DNA of 64,000 nt from Edaphochlamys debaryana. Its lineage: Eukaryota; Chlorophyta; Chlorophyceae; Chlamydomonadales. The DNA lies in contig JAEHOE010000092.1 in assembly GCA_016858145.1 (NCBI GenBank), forward strand, positions 248,001 through 312,000. Reading direction: 5' to 3'. The notes beneath the pieces were generated by a model. It did not search any database, was not told the DNA's origin, and was given only the letters and a program-made list of their open reading frames with translations. Positions 9,260 through 22,600 of the stretch are shown piece by piece; positions within the stretch are counted from its first letter, which is position 1, and every line of letters begins with the position of its first letter. Made by a program: the position numbers and the translations under genes.

Positions 9260-11199
9260 CTACTCGTCATCCGAGTCGTACATGCTGAGGGCAGCCATGC
9301 CGCTGCCTACTGAGAATGTGTGCGCCGTGGTGGAGGACGTGGTGGGATTGGAGGCCGCGGGGCGGAGCGTGTTGCCCGCCTCACCGGCATAGGCAATAGG
9401 ACCGCCGGTGGGGACGTCAGCCGACGTCTCCCCGGCGTCGCTCGCTACCTCATCGCCCTCGCCATCCTCGCTTACCCCCGCCACACTGCCGCCCTCCCGG
9501 CCCGCACCCTCCACCGTGCTGCCGCCGCCCGCGCCGCCCTCACCACCCTCGCCGTCCTCTCCGCCCGTGCCGGCCTTGTCGACCTCGCAGGCCTCGCCGG
9601 CCTCAAGGCCCTCGCAGGCCCCGGCGCCCTCGCCGACCTTGCCGGCCTCGTCCGCGTCCGACGCGGACTCCGGGTCCTCCGTTTGGGGAACCATTTCAAC
9701 GTCCATGGGCTCGCCCTCCAGCGGCCCCGGCACCGCCGCCGCAGCCGCTGCGGCCGCCCCCGCCGGCTCCGGCACCGGCAGCCGGACCGGTGCACCGGCG
9801 GGGGCGGCCGCAGCCGCTTCCGCTGCCGCCGCCGCCGCCGCCGCCGGCTCCGGCACCGGCATCCGGACCGGTGCACAGGCGGGGGCGGCCGCCGCCGCAG
9901 CCGCCCCCGCCGACGCCGCCGGCCCCGGCGCCGGCGCCGGCATCCGGGCCGGTGCACCGGCGGGGGCGGTGTTTGCGGGCGGCTTGACGGGTGGAGGCTG
10001 TGTGAAGCCGAGGTGGTGGTAGAACGTGTAGGCATCAGAGACTTCCCACAGGTCGTGGATGAAGACCCGGGATGCCGCCCGTGAGAAAGGGCGGACTAGC
10101 ACGACGCCAGACAGCCCCGAGTCCTCGCAAATCTCGAAGGGGAGCGCCTCCTGGGTGGTCGACGACCACAGGATAGGGGGCTGCTTGGAGCCGGGGACAT
10201 TGGCCGTGTGCACCAGCCCCCACAGGTTGGTGTGGGGGCAAAAGACGGTGAACGTGTGCTTGAAGAACTCATTCACCACTCCAAGAGCCGGGAGCGCGGC
10301 TCTGAGCTTCGCCTTTTTCGCCTCGTCCTTGCCGAGCCAGGTCATCTTGATCTCGTCCAGTTCCTTAATCCCGCGTGGCTTGAGGGGGGGCAGCAGCTCC
10401 AGCTCGCAGGCCTCCACTGTGCGGCGAGCTTCGTCGACGGCGGACGGAAGGGGGGGCTGTGGTAGGGAGCGGGAGTGGGAAAGAGAGAGGCCGGTGAGAG
10501 TGGGATAATAAGTTGGGCGGGGGTCATAAGCATGGAAATTCCTGTGGTGGCAGGCTGGTGGGGGGCTGTACGGCTGGTACATTTGCGGAACTCACGTCAA
10601 TCCCCGCCTTGATCAGGTGTTCGATGTCGGGGGGGTTGGGGACGGCGAAGTAGGCGTCCTCAGGGAGGATCTTGGCGGGTCGGACGTCGCAGAACCGGAA
10701 GTACGTGGCCCGGGCAGAGGTGAACTGGAAGGCCGCAAACATGTCCGCCTCTTTGGCGGCCTTGGAGAGGGTCACCGCCTGTGGCCAGGTGGATTTGTGG
10801 ATTGGAGTAGTCCAGCGGGAGAATCCGTGGCGAGAGGGGCATGGGAGGCGGGACAGCAGGTGGCATGGGACGCTGGCAGAGCGCCGGGTGCCGGGGGCGG
10901 GGGGGGGGGGGGGGGGGGGCGGGCACGGCACGGGAGGACAGGGCCGGTTGAGCGAGACGCCGCACCTTTAGAGCGTAGCGATACTTGTCGGTAGCGTGCT
11001 CGACATAGCCGTTTTCGAAAAACTCGGCCAGGTCCCCCACAACTGGGGAGTCGGCCCCCTCCGAGGCTCGCAGCCGCTCAAAGACTTTCGCTACGGCCTT
11101 GCTGTAGTATGGTATGTACATGTCATTGGTGCCCGCCATGTACAGTGCTAGCGGGCCGGGCATTAGCGGCACGCCGTCGCCGGCGTACAAGGGGTTCAT
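9260..11199 (-). CDS. Unrecognised three-exon gene, 537 codons, acidic Ala/Pro-rich C-terminal half
   Basis: Not recognised. Exons 10966-11199, 10778-10596 and 10456-9260 are 234, 183 and 1197 bases, each a multiple of three, with clean GTGCGG/ACAG, GTGAGT/ACAG junctions. The protein starts MNPLYAGDGVPLMPGP and ends MYDSDDE-stop. The first ~270 residues look globular (AVAKVFERLRASEG, FRFCDVRPAKILPEDAYF, FTVFCPHTNLWGLVHT, FIHDLWEVSDAYTFYHHLGF). Three Ala/Pro repeats built on PAGAPVRxPVPEP follow (about 9725-9960), then an acidic Gly/Glu-rich tail. No signal peptide or membrane helix is visible. An exon-rich, low-complexity structure is shared with the gene at 5239-7901, and the two may belong to one insertion or regulon, but I have no family to name. 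Confidence 0.65.
9725..9960 (-). repeat. In-frame Ala/Pro coding repeat (PAGAPVRxPVPEP)
   Basis: Three units of about 80 bases encode PAGAPVRLPVPEP, PACAPVRMPVPEP and PAGAPARMPAPAP, each followed by an alanine run, within the gene at 9260-11199. Confidence 0.8.
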
Positions 11200-13694
11200 G
11201 ATTGCCCAGCTTGGCGCCGACAGTGCCGCGCTCAGCAGTGGCTGGCTGGCTGGCTGTGTACTACCTACTGAGCAGGTCAGCGTTTACGCGCTGTAGGCGC
11301 GCGAACCTGTCCGGCGGCCTGAGGAGGTCTCTCTCTGCATCTAAGCAATGTGGTGGCTCGCCGAGAGAACTTGCCTTCGCCCTTCGATACTTAGTCGACC
11401 CGCGCGATTACTGTTGCTCAGAGGGCATTACTTTTGGTTCGAGTCGTCAGTCTGCGAGTGCGGACGTAAACTCAGGGAGCATTGCGCTCATAGCGCGCCC
11501 CACTGTGCTGCCACGTCCAGTCAATTGTAGAATAGCTATGGCCCTATCGATCTCGCGAGAAACATTGGGCAGGACTGCCACTTTACGTGCCGGGACGCGG
11601 CCGGGCCGAGTGTCCCGGCCCGGGCGGGGGGGTAACGACCCGGGGTCAACGACGTCGCTGGGGGGGTGCCGAGGTCGCGCGACAAAGTCGCGTGTTTCGA
11701 TATCCCCTCAACAACATCTGTTAGCGCATTGCGTAAACACGCATTTGCGCATAAGAGCGAGCCGTTTGGGCGCAGTCTGGGTGTGCTCGGGGTGGGGGCC
11801 AGGTGGCCGACGAGGGTACGACGAGGGTAGTCAACCCCGCCAAGCGGGGGGTGACCCCAATTTGGCTGCTATAGGGGCGAGGATGGTGGGCGGGGTAAAA
11901 CACAGAGCGCCACGCCGACGAGACAATGTCGAACCTTTTATTCGCGACTCTGAGCTTCATAGAGAGGTGACTGGGCTAGAGCGGTGGCCGACGTCGGCAC
12001 GCACTGCAACATGCATCCTCGCGCAAAGTGAACGGAACAACCTCGATTTCTCCTCCGCGGAGTAAAATACCATACCTAGTGTTAAAGGAAGTGCTCCAAG
12101 AGCTACGGGTGCGCGTTGCTGCGGCCGCGATCGGAACATGTATGGCTTTTTCGGGCGGGTACCCGGCTCTATCGCAACGTAGCAATGTAGGTGTCAGCGG
12201 CCGACATATGGTGACATTAAGGGCTGGGCGTGAAGCGCAGAGTCGAGCAGGCTCTATGACATACACTCCTTTGGGCCGCCGAACAGGAGTAAACATGGGC
12301 CCGCACGAGGTAACCAAGGCAGCGGTAAGCGCAGCCCAGCATTGCTATCGCTGCGGCAGAGTGAGCAAAGGACTCCACACTCCTGCAATCAAGTTTTAAA
12401 TTCAGCTCTTGCCCAGGGTGAATACCTGCCGGGGGTCAAAGCAACGTGCCGTTAGCCGCGTCTGGCCCAGGGTTGCCACCAAGGCGGCGATACCGTACCT
12501 TGCCGCTATCAACGCGCATAAATCATAATCATTTGGAATCAAATCCCGGCTCGTGCCTTGCCCCATTCGTGCGGCGGCCCCCCTTTGCGCCTCCCCTTCT
12601 GGAGCACGTCCTTAGTCATGGGCAGACGATGGCGGGCGGAGTGCACAGAGCTTGGCTGACTTTTGCTCCCTGGGCCTCCGGTCCTTGCCCTGTCCTGCCT
12701 TCTCTGCCCTCCCTTCCGTGAGCTGCACGCTGACTCCCCCATAGCATACGCGGCAAGCCCCCAAACCCCCAAAGAGGCTGCGCGAAGAAGTATTAATCAG
12801 CCAGAGGGGTGCGCGAGAGCGTCCCGAAATGTCCCGTCGCCGGGGGTGTGCGGTGATTACCAACATGCACGGTAAGGGCAGCAGCCGAGCATTGCTGGCC
12901 TGAGAACAAGAAGGACACGACACCGGCAGAGTCTCATCACCTAGCATTGCTATCTTCTCCGCAGCAGAGTGAGCAGAGGACTTTGCACGCCTGCAATCAA
13001 GTTCTTTCCGCACTTAAATTCAGCTCTTGCCCGGGGTGCATGCCTGGGGTAAAAGCAACGTGCAGTTAGCCGGGTCTGGCCCAGGGTTGCCCATACGTAC
13101 ACGTACGCGTATGAATGCTGTGCGCATGGCTCGGAGGCCCATGGTCAATGCAAGTCGGCTCTTGCAAAGAATGTTCGAGCGCTAGAGACCTGCCACACGT
13201 GCTTCAATCCTTGTGGCAATGGTAGGTGAAGGGTAAACTGATGCGGATAGAATGTTGGGTAAAGCTGGCGCAGCTTTGTTCCCCTTTGTTCCTTGGACCC
13301 GTCGTCAGAAGGCGCGGCAGTGCCTCTAAATGGGACGGCCGGGAACTGGACGAAGGCCCTGAAAGGGTAGCATCCGTGCATGGTCCAGCATCCGTGCATG
13401 GTCCAGCATCCTGCGCGCTTGAAGGTGCGGTGGTGTTTTGCCAGAATGGCCAGAGGATAGCGCACCGAGCTCAGAGCATGATAAGCTTCTTCTTCTTCTT
13501 CTTCTGCCTCAAGCTCGCGCACAAATTACACGCAAGATCAGCGCCCCACACGGCCTCAGGCCTCTACAGCATCAGTGAACATACGCAAAAACGCGGACCC
13601 ATGCCTCCTCGGCGTGCCGTGGAGTTATCATCACAAGGAGAGCCCAGCCACTCGACCTTCAGCCCAAGATTCAGACCCAAATCAAGGGCTTCGG
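11200..13694. other. Gene-free interval with TAACGACC motifs and repeats
   Basis: No open frame here looks like a gene. It contains GTAACGACC/GTCAACGACG near 11630-11655. A segment near 11840-11880, read in reverse complement, resembles 4717-4750 (CAGCCAAAxTGGGG then GTCACCCCC). It also holds the direct repeat pair listed separately and a CTT microsatellite near 13490-13505. A minus-strand TGTAA at 13526-13530 could serve the truncated gene ending at 13695. Confidence 0.5.
12330..13090. repeat. Direct repeat pair of about 145 bp, degenerate
   Basis: 12330-12475 and about 12945-13090 share AGCATTGCTATC, GCAGAGTGAGCA, GCCTGCAATCAAGTT, AATTCAGCTCTTGCCC, AAAGCAACGTGC and GTCTGGCCCAGGGTTGCC in the same order. 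About 470 bases of unrelated sequence separate them. Confidence 0.8.
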
Positions 13695-16600
13695 TTACGG
13701 TTGCCGCTTCCTCCTGCAACCGGCACATACATGCGCACAGAGCCTCGGAGCCCGCACTACAAACTCTTGGTTGGCGGCAGCTGCAGCGGGGAGGGGGACG
13801 AAATGAAGTGAAACATCAGGAAAACAGAGGTGCCCTGCCTTCACTGGGCAGAGCTGGCAGCAAGGCAAAGCAGGTCACCTACCCAGAAAGACGCTTGGGC
13901 AGGCGTGGGTCGGGGCGTTGATTGTGTCCGCGCAGTGCTTTGTGCTTAGCTGCACCGACCGCTGGGTGGCGCCGGTGTCACGGCAGGCGGCGTCCGGCAG
14001 GCCATCCCCATCACAGTCACCCTTCCACAGAATCCTCGGTGCGGGACACCAGGTTGGGGCAGGCACGCAGGCTGGTGCAACAGGGGGTTGCATACGGGGC
14101 ATTAAGGGTTGGGTATCGATTTCGTGACCATGCCTGAACGGAGGAGGTGGCCATGCTCGAATCTAGAAGCCTACCTAGAGCCGTCAAGGGCACCTTCCAG
14201 AATCTAGTATCGGCGCAACCTTACGCTTGTGAACTACCTCCGTTTTGATGGCGCCTTCTAGCCTAGAACCTCCCCCCTCCAGTGGCCCTGGCGCAATACT
14301 GTCGACTGGCTCTGCAGCTTCCCACCAGCTCGTAGCCCTGCTTTACGCACCTCGGCGCGTGGTCCAGGCCTCCTGGTTGAGGCGGTTGAGGACCGACACA
14401 ATGCCGTCGTCCCCAACCTGCATGCGGAATGGGCTCAGGGCCTCGCCGGTCTTGTCCGCAAACGTGGTGCTGATGGTGTTCAGCCAGGACCTTCACACGA
14501 CCGCGCGGTTGGTCTCGGTGACAACCCCTGCAGTTCAGCCGGGAGCAGTGTGGTTGTCATGCTGTACTACTATGAACCGTCTCATTCCCATCGTTTACCG
14601 GCCGCAACCCTTAAGAGCCTGTCCGGAATTTCCCCACTGCTTACAGCTTCCATTATTGAGGAGCATCACGGCACGCCGCCGGTTCGCCGCCGTGTTTGTA
14701 GACCAGACGGCGGGCAGCGTGATAGTATAGACCTGACGGTACACCTCCCGAGCCACCACGTTCCCGGTACTCTCCACAAAAAGGCTGAAGCGCCGGGAGG
14801 GCGAGAGGATGCGGTCGCACTGCCAAAGCTGCCCGCCCGCGGGGGGAGGCGTGGGTGGAGGTATGAGGCCACAGCGCAGGTCTCCGGCAGGGTCTGAACA
14901 TTTCGTCTCGCTTGCGACACCGCATGTGCCGTTCACAGACACAACGGCGTGGTGCACATCTGGAGTGGGGAAGAAAAAGGGAGAGGAAGAGTTGCTCTTA
15001 AGTTGTCGAGAAGCAAGCATTGATGCCACTGCAAGGCACGTATGTAGCGGTCGATCTCACAGCCGGCTTGGCTCACCAGCAGGAAAGAAGGTCGGGCAGA
15101 GGCGCGTCGGTGCATACGGCTGCGGGGAATGGGAGCGGGGAACGGGAGCGTGCCCAGTCGGTTTCGTGACTAGTGCTCTGCGAGTGCTGTACCCACTCAG
15201 CCCCACACCTACCCAGCCTGTGCTTGAGTCGTCCGCCACACAACCCATTGAGCTTGTGATGGCGCCGCGGCGGCCGTCGGGGTGGGTGCACACCCAGTCC
15301 CGGGATCCGCCGTCACCGCAGTCAACCATCTTCAGCACGGTTCGAGCCTCCGTGCACCAGCTCCCCGGCCGGGCACACACTGCATTAAAATGCCGAAGAG
15401 GGAGGGGGGGGGGGTAGGTGGGGATTGGTGATATGCAAGGCCTTTTGGTGCAGAGTGGGGTTCAGCAGTTGGATGTATGGGGTTGGGTAACTTTGCTCAC
15501 CAGGCGCGGTGGTGTAGACTTCTTCCTGGACGCGGTTGCGGACACTGATGGTGCCGTCCGTGTCGTCAATGGTCATGGTGTACGGCCCATTGCTGGGACC
15601 AGCACCCGCCACGGGTTGAGGCCTGACGAGGATGGTTGGGTTGGTGACTTGCCACGAGCCGTCATTGCCGAGGAGCAGCGCGCGACCGGGGGTGCCCGCC
15701 CCAACAAGCTGCCGCCTGCAAGAGAGGGAAGCATGTGTCAGTTGTCTGGGACCTTGAGCAGCAGCGTGATCCCTTCGGCTGTTTTACCTGTCAAACGTGC
15801 CGTACTCCCGGATCACGAGCCGCCCAGTGAACTCAAGCACAAGCGCCCACCGACCGCTCTCCGAGCGGAGCGAGTTGCAGGCGGAGAGGTTTGAGCTGAT
15901 GCTGCACGTCTGGACGGCTGCTCCGGGGCAAGCCGTGGCGACGGCCGTGCAGTTGGCCGGGGCCAAGGGGCTGACCAGGGAGGTGGGCACAGCTGCAGGG
16001 GGGCAAAGGCATGGAGGAAAGTGTGGATCGATTATTGAGATTAACAAATTATTGAGGTGATATGGTTAGCAATGACGGGATTGCTAGCGCATGTTCCTTC
16101 TGGCCCATGACACCAACCACTTGCCTGGGATGATGGCCGGGCAAAGCGATGGCGGCGCTTTGGGCCAGCCCGTAGCTGAGTCCGAGGCGTCACAGCCCTT
16201 GCTGCTGAGGATGACCCCAAAAGAGTTGGTGGTCGTGTCGACGCAGACCCAGTCGTTGTAGAGCTCACTTGTTATTCTCTGCCTGTGGTTGTCACAGTTG
16301 TAGGGTATGGCCACACCAGGCGGGACGCACCACCCGGACGGTTTGGGGCATGTAGCTCCTGTGTAGGGGGTTATCCGGGCATCCGATTCTGGTGCATGCA
16401 GACTGGCCACATGGGGAGCAATACACACGGCTGCCAGTATACGCCAGTAGTGGCGTGCGCCGAGGAAGTGGTCAGTCAAATATGCACGCCTCTATTAGCA
16501 TTCTTTGTAGCAGCGCTGTAGGTCAGTGGAGCGAGTCCCCAACTCACCTCGGAGACTGACCCAACCTTCGTCCCCATCTTTGTTAAGCACTACAGGAACA

Positions 16601-19600
16601 CAGGGCATATGAAGCATTATTGTTGCATCCCGGGGCCTCAGCGGCACGGTAAGATCATGATGGGGTAAGATCAACATTCTACGGGGACCCGGGCTAGCCC
16701 CCACGCACGGTACACTGCCTACCCGCCCAGTAGCCTTCGTCACGAACCACTGCACGGAAAGGGCCCAAGAAAGGGCGCCTGTGGTAGTCAAGCACCTACA
16801 TGGGCGGCCGAGGGGGTATCTGTGGGTATCACACAACCAGGGTCGAGCAGGTAGCCATGGGATGCGAAATTAGGTTGAACGAGCGCACCGTGCCTGGGTT
16901 ATTACTTTGGAGTGGAGTTGAGACGGGCTGATTCCCGTTAATGCCAGCGTCTGAGCAAAGGCCGGGGTTGAAGTCGCCGGGTTCATACAGGCACCCTGTG
17001 CAGCAAGACAGCCGTGAACACTTTAAAATGCTTGGCAGCCGCTGCCTCCAAGTCGACAGAACGACGCACATGAGCCGTCCTGCTGTAGAACAAAGTTGTC
17101 TGTGCGGTCGGGCGACAGGTCGTATGCGTCAAAGACCAGATTGGGCGGCGACCTGAGAGTTCAATTGGGCGCACAAGCAAACATCAACGACCGGCAGCCG
17201 CGACGGACATGCAAGAGAGGATGCACAAGAAATAGACAGTAGATGCCTGAGTAGATGGACAGCAGATGACAGTATAGACAGTATCTAGGTGTTGCAAGCA
17301 TATGCTAAACGATACGCACGCGAAGATTAGCCCGTTTCCTTCAAACAAGCTCTGCATGCATGCATCAAAGTCAGCGCGTATTGTGCTGCTTGTCCACAAC
17401 TTGTGCAAGCTACACAAGTCAACTGCAATATCCTTGCTGCAGAACCCCAACTCACTATGTAAAATGTAGCGGATGGAGAATACAGCCTGAACCGGACAAC
17501 AGGGCGCCCATAGTCAGATTCGATGGGGAGATACTGTAGCTGATAGCTAGATCACGTAGAAGTAGGTTTGAAGGGGGAAGCACGTCAACTCACTTGGCGC
17601 AGTCCCTGCACAAAGCGCAACGGACGGGCTTAGCACTAGGCGTTTGACGCAGGTCAAAGTCTAGAAGAAGGAAAGACATCATTGGTTTGCTTGTCTTGCA
17701 TGCCCATACTTTGAAAGTAACCCATCGCACCATTCGTCGTCGCCGTCCCCTGACGTGAACATGCCACAGTTACTGTACAGAGGCTCCACAGCTTTCGTAA
17801 CCGGGTTGACTCTTGACAATCCTGGTCTTGGGCAAAAGGTATTTTGACTGAGAAGCGTCGGGTTACACACGTTCTCGTTGGCCATTAGGGACGAAATGAC
17901 CCGGCGGGCTGAACCTGTCATATCAGGGAGAGGGAATGCAGAAGTGAGCAGCAATGGGGTACCTGTTGCGGGTCTAGCGGGTCTGTCCTTACTCGTATAG
18001 GAAGGGCATGTTAGGAGAGACGACCGTGTGACATTCAATGAGTAGATAGCGCCCCGCTGCGTGATAATCTCAAAACCGCCTTCGCCGGGGCCTGACGAGC
18101 TGCAGAGCCTGCAGAGTCATTCTCAAGACGGTGAGAATGTTTTGAAGCTTCAAGCAAGCACGCAGTGGCAGCTTGCGCCTGATCCCTCATCTGCTGCTGG
18201 GAATGACTCGTACCAGTCATAACTGCACGATAAAAAATCAATCAAAAGGCAGGAATGAAATCAAGTGACAATGTAGGACCGCCGCTGCATAGAGTACATA
18301 GAGTGCCCCCTGCCCCCCCCCCAGCGGCGTGGACTGCTAGACCTACACTGCATTCTCGTCACACTTGAACAGCAACACCTGTTCACGCATGACACGGAAA
18401 TAAAGGCGAAGTCAGCTACCAGCTTGCATGCGGGATTGAGTATGGCCCGGGTCTGGACTGAGTCCGCACCCGAGGATTGCCGTCACACCAATCCTCAGGG
18501 CTAGCGGTACCTGCGCCATTGGGTAGTTGAGGCAACAGAGTTATCAAGCTAACCGAGTCAGTTAGCTGTGGCGCCATGCAGGCCAGCTAGCAACATAATA
18601 CCTGGAGGGGCGAAGTTCTGGAGCTGGAACAGCTGTCGCCAACGCATTGTGGGGTCAACGCTCCAATAGGACTGCCCTACTGAATCGAGCCAGCACTTGT
18701 TGAAAATTATTTGATCATTGTAAATGGACGAGCCCTTGGCAACGTCTAAGCACAGCGTGGGGTCCGACCTCGGCCGAATCGAGTAGCGACTGTGAAAGGG
18801 AAACGTGCAGCAATATTGGGGAGGAGGAGCATTATGGGGAGGGTGGAAGGGGAGACTTTGGGGACGTGCAACCAATCGATGACATGCGCACCTATAGCCG
18901 GAGCCCACGCTAGCGCAGTGATTTAGGGAAGGAAGCGTCAAGTCTAGTGCAGGTAGCTAGATAGGGCCCGCACCTCAAGCCGGCGTGGAACACGACCTGG
19001 AACTCCTGGTAAGGGGAGTCATCCAGGCAGGCAGTGAAGCCGACGGACTGCACCTCTGTAGCCCAACCCAGAGTGCTCTGCGTGCCGTAGGGCTTCGCTA
19101 GTCGGTCACTGGCGCTCAGGCACGTGCGACCGTATGCCGGGTACGGCAGTGGTCCTGACCCCGCAGTGGTAGTGATGATTCTGTAGTGCGTTGGCCGACC
19201 CGCTGGGAAGAAGCGCAGGATAAGCAGCGAGCACAGAGTGAGGAACGGGGTGGCGGGCCCTGACCAATCGTGCTAATCCTGTTCGTGGAACTACATGTGG
19301 ACCCCCAGGCCAAGTGATGTGGACCCAGATTGTATTGGCACCGTGCAAGGCGAGCTCCACCTCACCCCTTTGGGCTGGAATGCGGATGCAAGCGGACATC
19401 ACAAAGTCGTTGATTAAGTTGAAGCTGTCATCCGAGTTGCCGCCGCCTGCCAGCGGCGACCTTCTGAGGACGCAGGTCCCGTCATGCTTGTACACAAACA
19501 GCCTGCAACCAAGTGCAGACAGAATATCGGTGGTGCTCTCTCTTTCTGCAACGGCAAGTTGCACGGGGCACGGCTGATAGCATCCGTGTTTTGGTTTCTT

Positions 19601-22600
19601 ACTCGCACGCCTCCATGGCATCGCACGCCTCCCGGCAACCTGCCATGGAGCGTGTTGTAAGAGGGTCGGTAGTCACGTCGTCCCCCGCTATGTTGACTCC
19701 CTCCGCACAATAATAGGAACCTGTGGAAGTTTATTAGAGGTAGAGGAGCAGCCAGATAAGTTGCTGGCCGGGACACACGGCAAGCGACCGACGTCAGACA
19801 GAAGCTGCACGTCACCTGTCTTGCGCTCACCGTACTTGGGAGCAGCGATGCACACCTCCGAGTCCGCAGGTCCAGTGCTTCCATCAGAGCCTCTGATGAG
19901 CTCGTTCTTCGCCCAGCACTGGCCCTCGCCTGCATGTATGGATGAAGGACGCACGATCGAAGCGATGTTGTATTAGATACCAAGGTGGCCTGTCCGCTTG
20001 CTCTGCTTATTATTCCTTCTTGCTTTCTCTTTACGCACACCGGTCAGCAGGATCTCACCGCCACCAACGGAGCTGTAAGTGTAGAACTCGCAACCTGAGG
20101 TGGCTCTGCAGAAGTCCGCACATTTCTGCTTCCAGGGAGCTGTGAGCCCCTGCCTGGAGGCCAACACAGTCCCTTGAATATCGAACTGGGCGATGCAGAA
20201 CTCGCCAAGGCCTGGACATATAAAAGCGGCGCACTGGTGCCTGGTGCTGGTGCCGGTGCCGATGCTGGTGCCAGTGCTGGTAATCTAACACACACTCACC
20301 TACACGCTCGAAAACAAAGCGTTGGGAATCTGCCCCCCTGCAGGAAGCTGTGCGAACGTCACCATAGAGCTGCGGCTCAACACACGCCTCCCTGGTTTGT
20401 AGGCTGCCACCATCATCAAGCCAAGTAACGGTTAGGAGCGGCGTCACGCTCTTAGCAAGATCCATAGGCGGCGCTGCATCTGCAGTGCATTGCAGCGCAC
20501 CAATCATTTAGTTATCACACCCATAGTTGAGAGCCGGTTGCAGGTACATACCTGGGACGATAAAGCCGGGTAGCTCGAAGGTTTATATGAGCAAGGGTGA
20601 GGCATTGCTCAGCCCCGCCATGTCAGTCAAGCCAGGTGCGTAATGCACTCACCTGGGAAGCATAGTCCCCGATCATCCGGCACTTGTTAGCCAGAATCCA
20701 AACGCCACTCTCTGTCCTCGAGCTGAACACCTCCCAACAGGCGGATGAGCTAGACCTCGGGCGAAGAGTGAAAGCTCTGAAACGTGCATGGGGTGAAGCA
20801 TGCACCCATGCCTATCAGCGGCCACCCGTGCCACGGCATATGCATCCTCACGTACTGACAGTACTGCAAACCCACCTCAGGCTGAAGTCCATGAGGACCT
20901 GAAACGCTTGGGTAGCCAAATTGTTGACACATGCGCTTGCAACAAGCGCACCCCCAAAGGTAACTCCAGCAAAAGAAGCTGCTGATTCGGCAGCAACCGT
21001 CAAACAAAGGTTATTGCTGGGTCCCCCAACTACGCGTACGCGGTACATGGGGGCAGCACCTGTAGCGCACATGGGGGCAGATCGTGAGAACAGGACAGAG
21101 GTCACTTAGTTGGTTGTCAGACACTCCCCATGCTTGCATGAAGACCACTCACCCACAACCTCGAATCGGAACGACTGGCTCCTGGAGGCATCACAGTCCC
21201 AGGTCTGCAAGTTGCCAGACGCTGAGACCTCGAGGCACTTGTTGGCTGCCACTCGGGACCTGATGGCCATCGTCGGGCTCGCCAGGTACGGCACATCTGT
21301 GGGTGGCACAGCCATTGGAAAACCGAGTTTAGGTCAATCCTAACGCGCAGTCCACCCAGGCACGCACGGATACATGCAACGCGGATAGCCGGCCCTACGC
21401 AAAGTTCTTACTGGTGCTCTGACTAGTCCACACGACTTCGTCCCTGGCGTTTAGGACATTAAGGTCCCCGTCATTGGTGAGCACCACGCGCATGGGGCCA
21501 TAGACAGGAAACTGCGCGTTCGGAGCAAAGCTGCCAAGCATGTTTGTGGTGCTCCTTTCCGGGCCATTGATAACCAGCCGGCCGTCTTTTTCCACTGTCA
21601 TGCTAGTGAAAGGTCCGACGGTACCCGAGCACCAAATAAAGGCGTCCACCGCTGGTCAGCAGGCTGCCGCTGGCGTAGACGCACAGATTGCCGTCCTCCT
21701 CCTGCATGCGCCGGGGTGTTCAGCAGCACATGTATGCACGTCATCAGTTCGTGATCTGCCAGGGAGGCATCAGGTCCATATCCTCCGTTCCCCACTCAGC
21801 CTTACCATTTGGAGCATCTTGGTGCGGTCCCGGGACCACAGGTAACTGCACATGCCCATGCCAGCATAGATGCCTGCACACACATGCATGCACAGCTTCA
21901 TATCATTGCATATGGCAAACCCTCAGATCTGGTATCAGGTCCGTTCTTGCTTACCACAACGGAAACGGTCGTAGTCCCATGTATCTGTGACAGTACGCAG
22001 GGTGCAAGCGGCTCAATTACCCTGCGCCTGCGACCCGCCGTGCCTCCCACACTCAGCAGTACTGTGCCCTACTAGCCCTACCCGTGTAACGTCCCTCGCC
22101 GACACCAGAGTCTATACCGGGAGCTGGGAAAGATCCATCAAGGCCTCCGAGGTCTTCGAAGCCCCAGACCTTGAAGCTACACCTTCCATTGGATCGGTGG
22201 TAGCTCCAAAAGTTGCAGTAAAACCACCCTACACACAGCTGAGCACACTGTTCTGCGCTGCCGACTCCAGAGAAGAATTCCTTGTTGTTCCACTCATAGC
22301 CCCAGGCTTGCCGATCTCGAACAACGTGCCACCCTGCACAACAGCACCAGGTCAAGGCATCGACGTGCAGTCTTTACACATGCTTTGACATAGTAGTTTG
22401 CCTTGTTTGCTGCCATCACTCACGCTGAGTCCGCATGCCAGGAGAGGCACAGACGTTGATAGATTTTGGGCAGCTGCTCTTGCCATCAGAGAGGCCGCGC
22501 AGCTCTGTCATGAAAATGTCTGTTTGGCCACGTGGTACAAGAGTTTTGGTTGCAAGTTGCTCCAGCAAACGGCATGCTGGTATCGGGCGACCTGTAATGC

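Noticed and set aside
11400..12560. tRNA-like fragments (GGTTCGAGTC, AATCAAATCCCGGC)
   Set aside because: No cloverleaf with paired acceptor and anticodon arms could be drawn around them.
13226..13921. 231-codon plus-strand frame including a poly-Phe stretch
   Set aside because: Created by the CTT microsatellite; no homology or domain visible.
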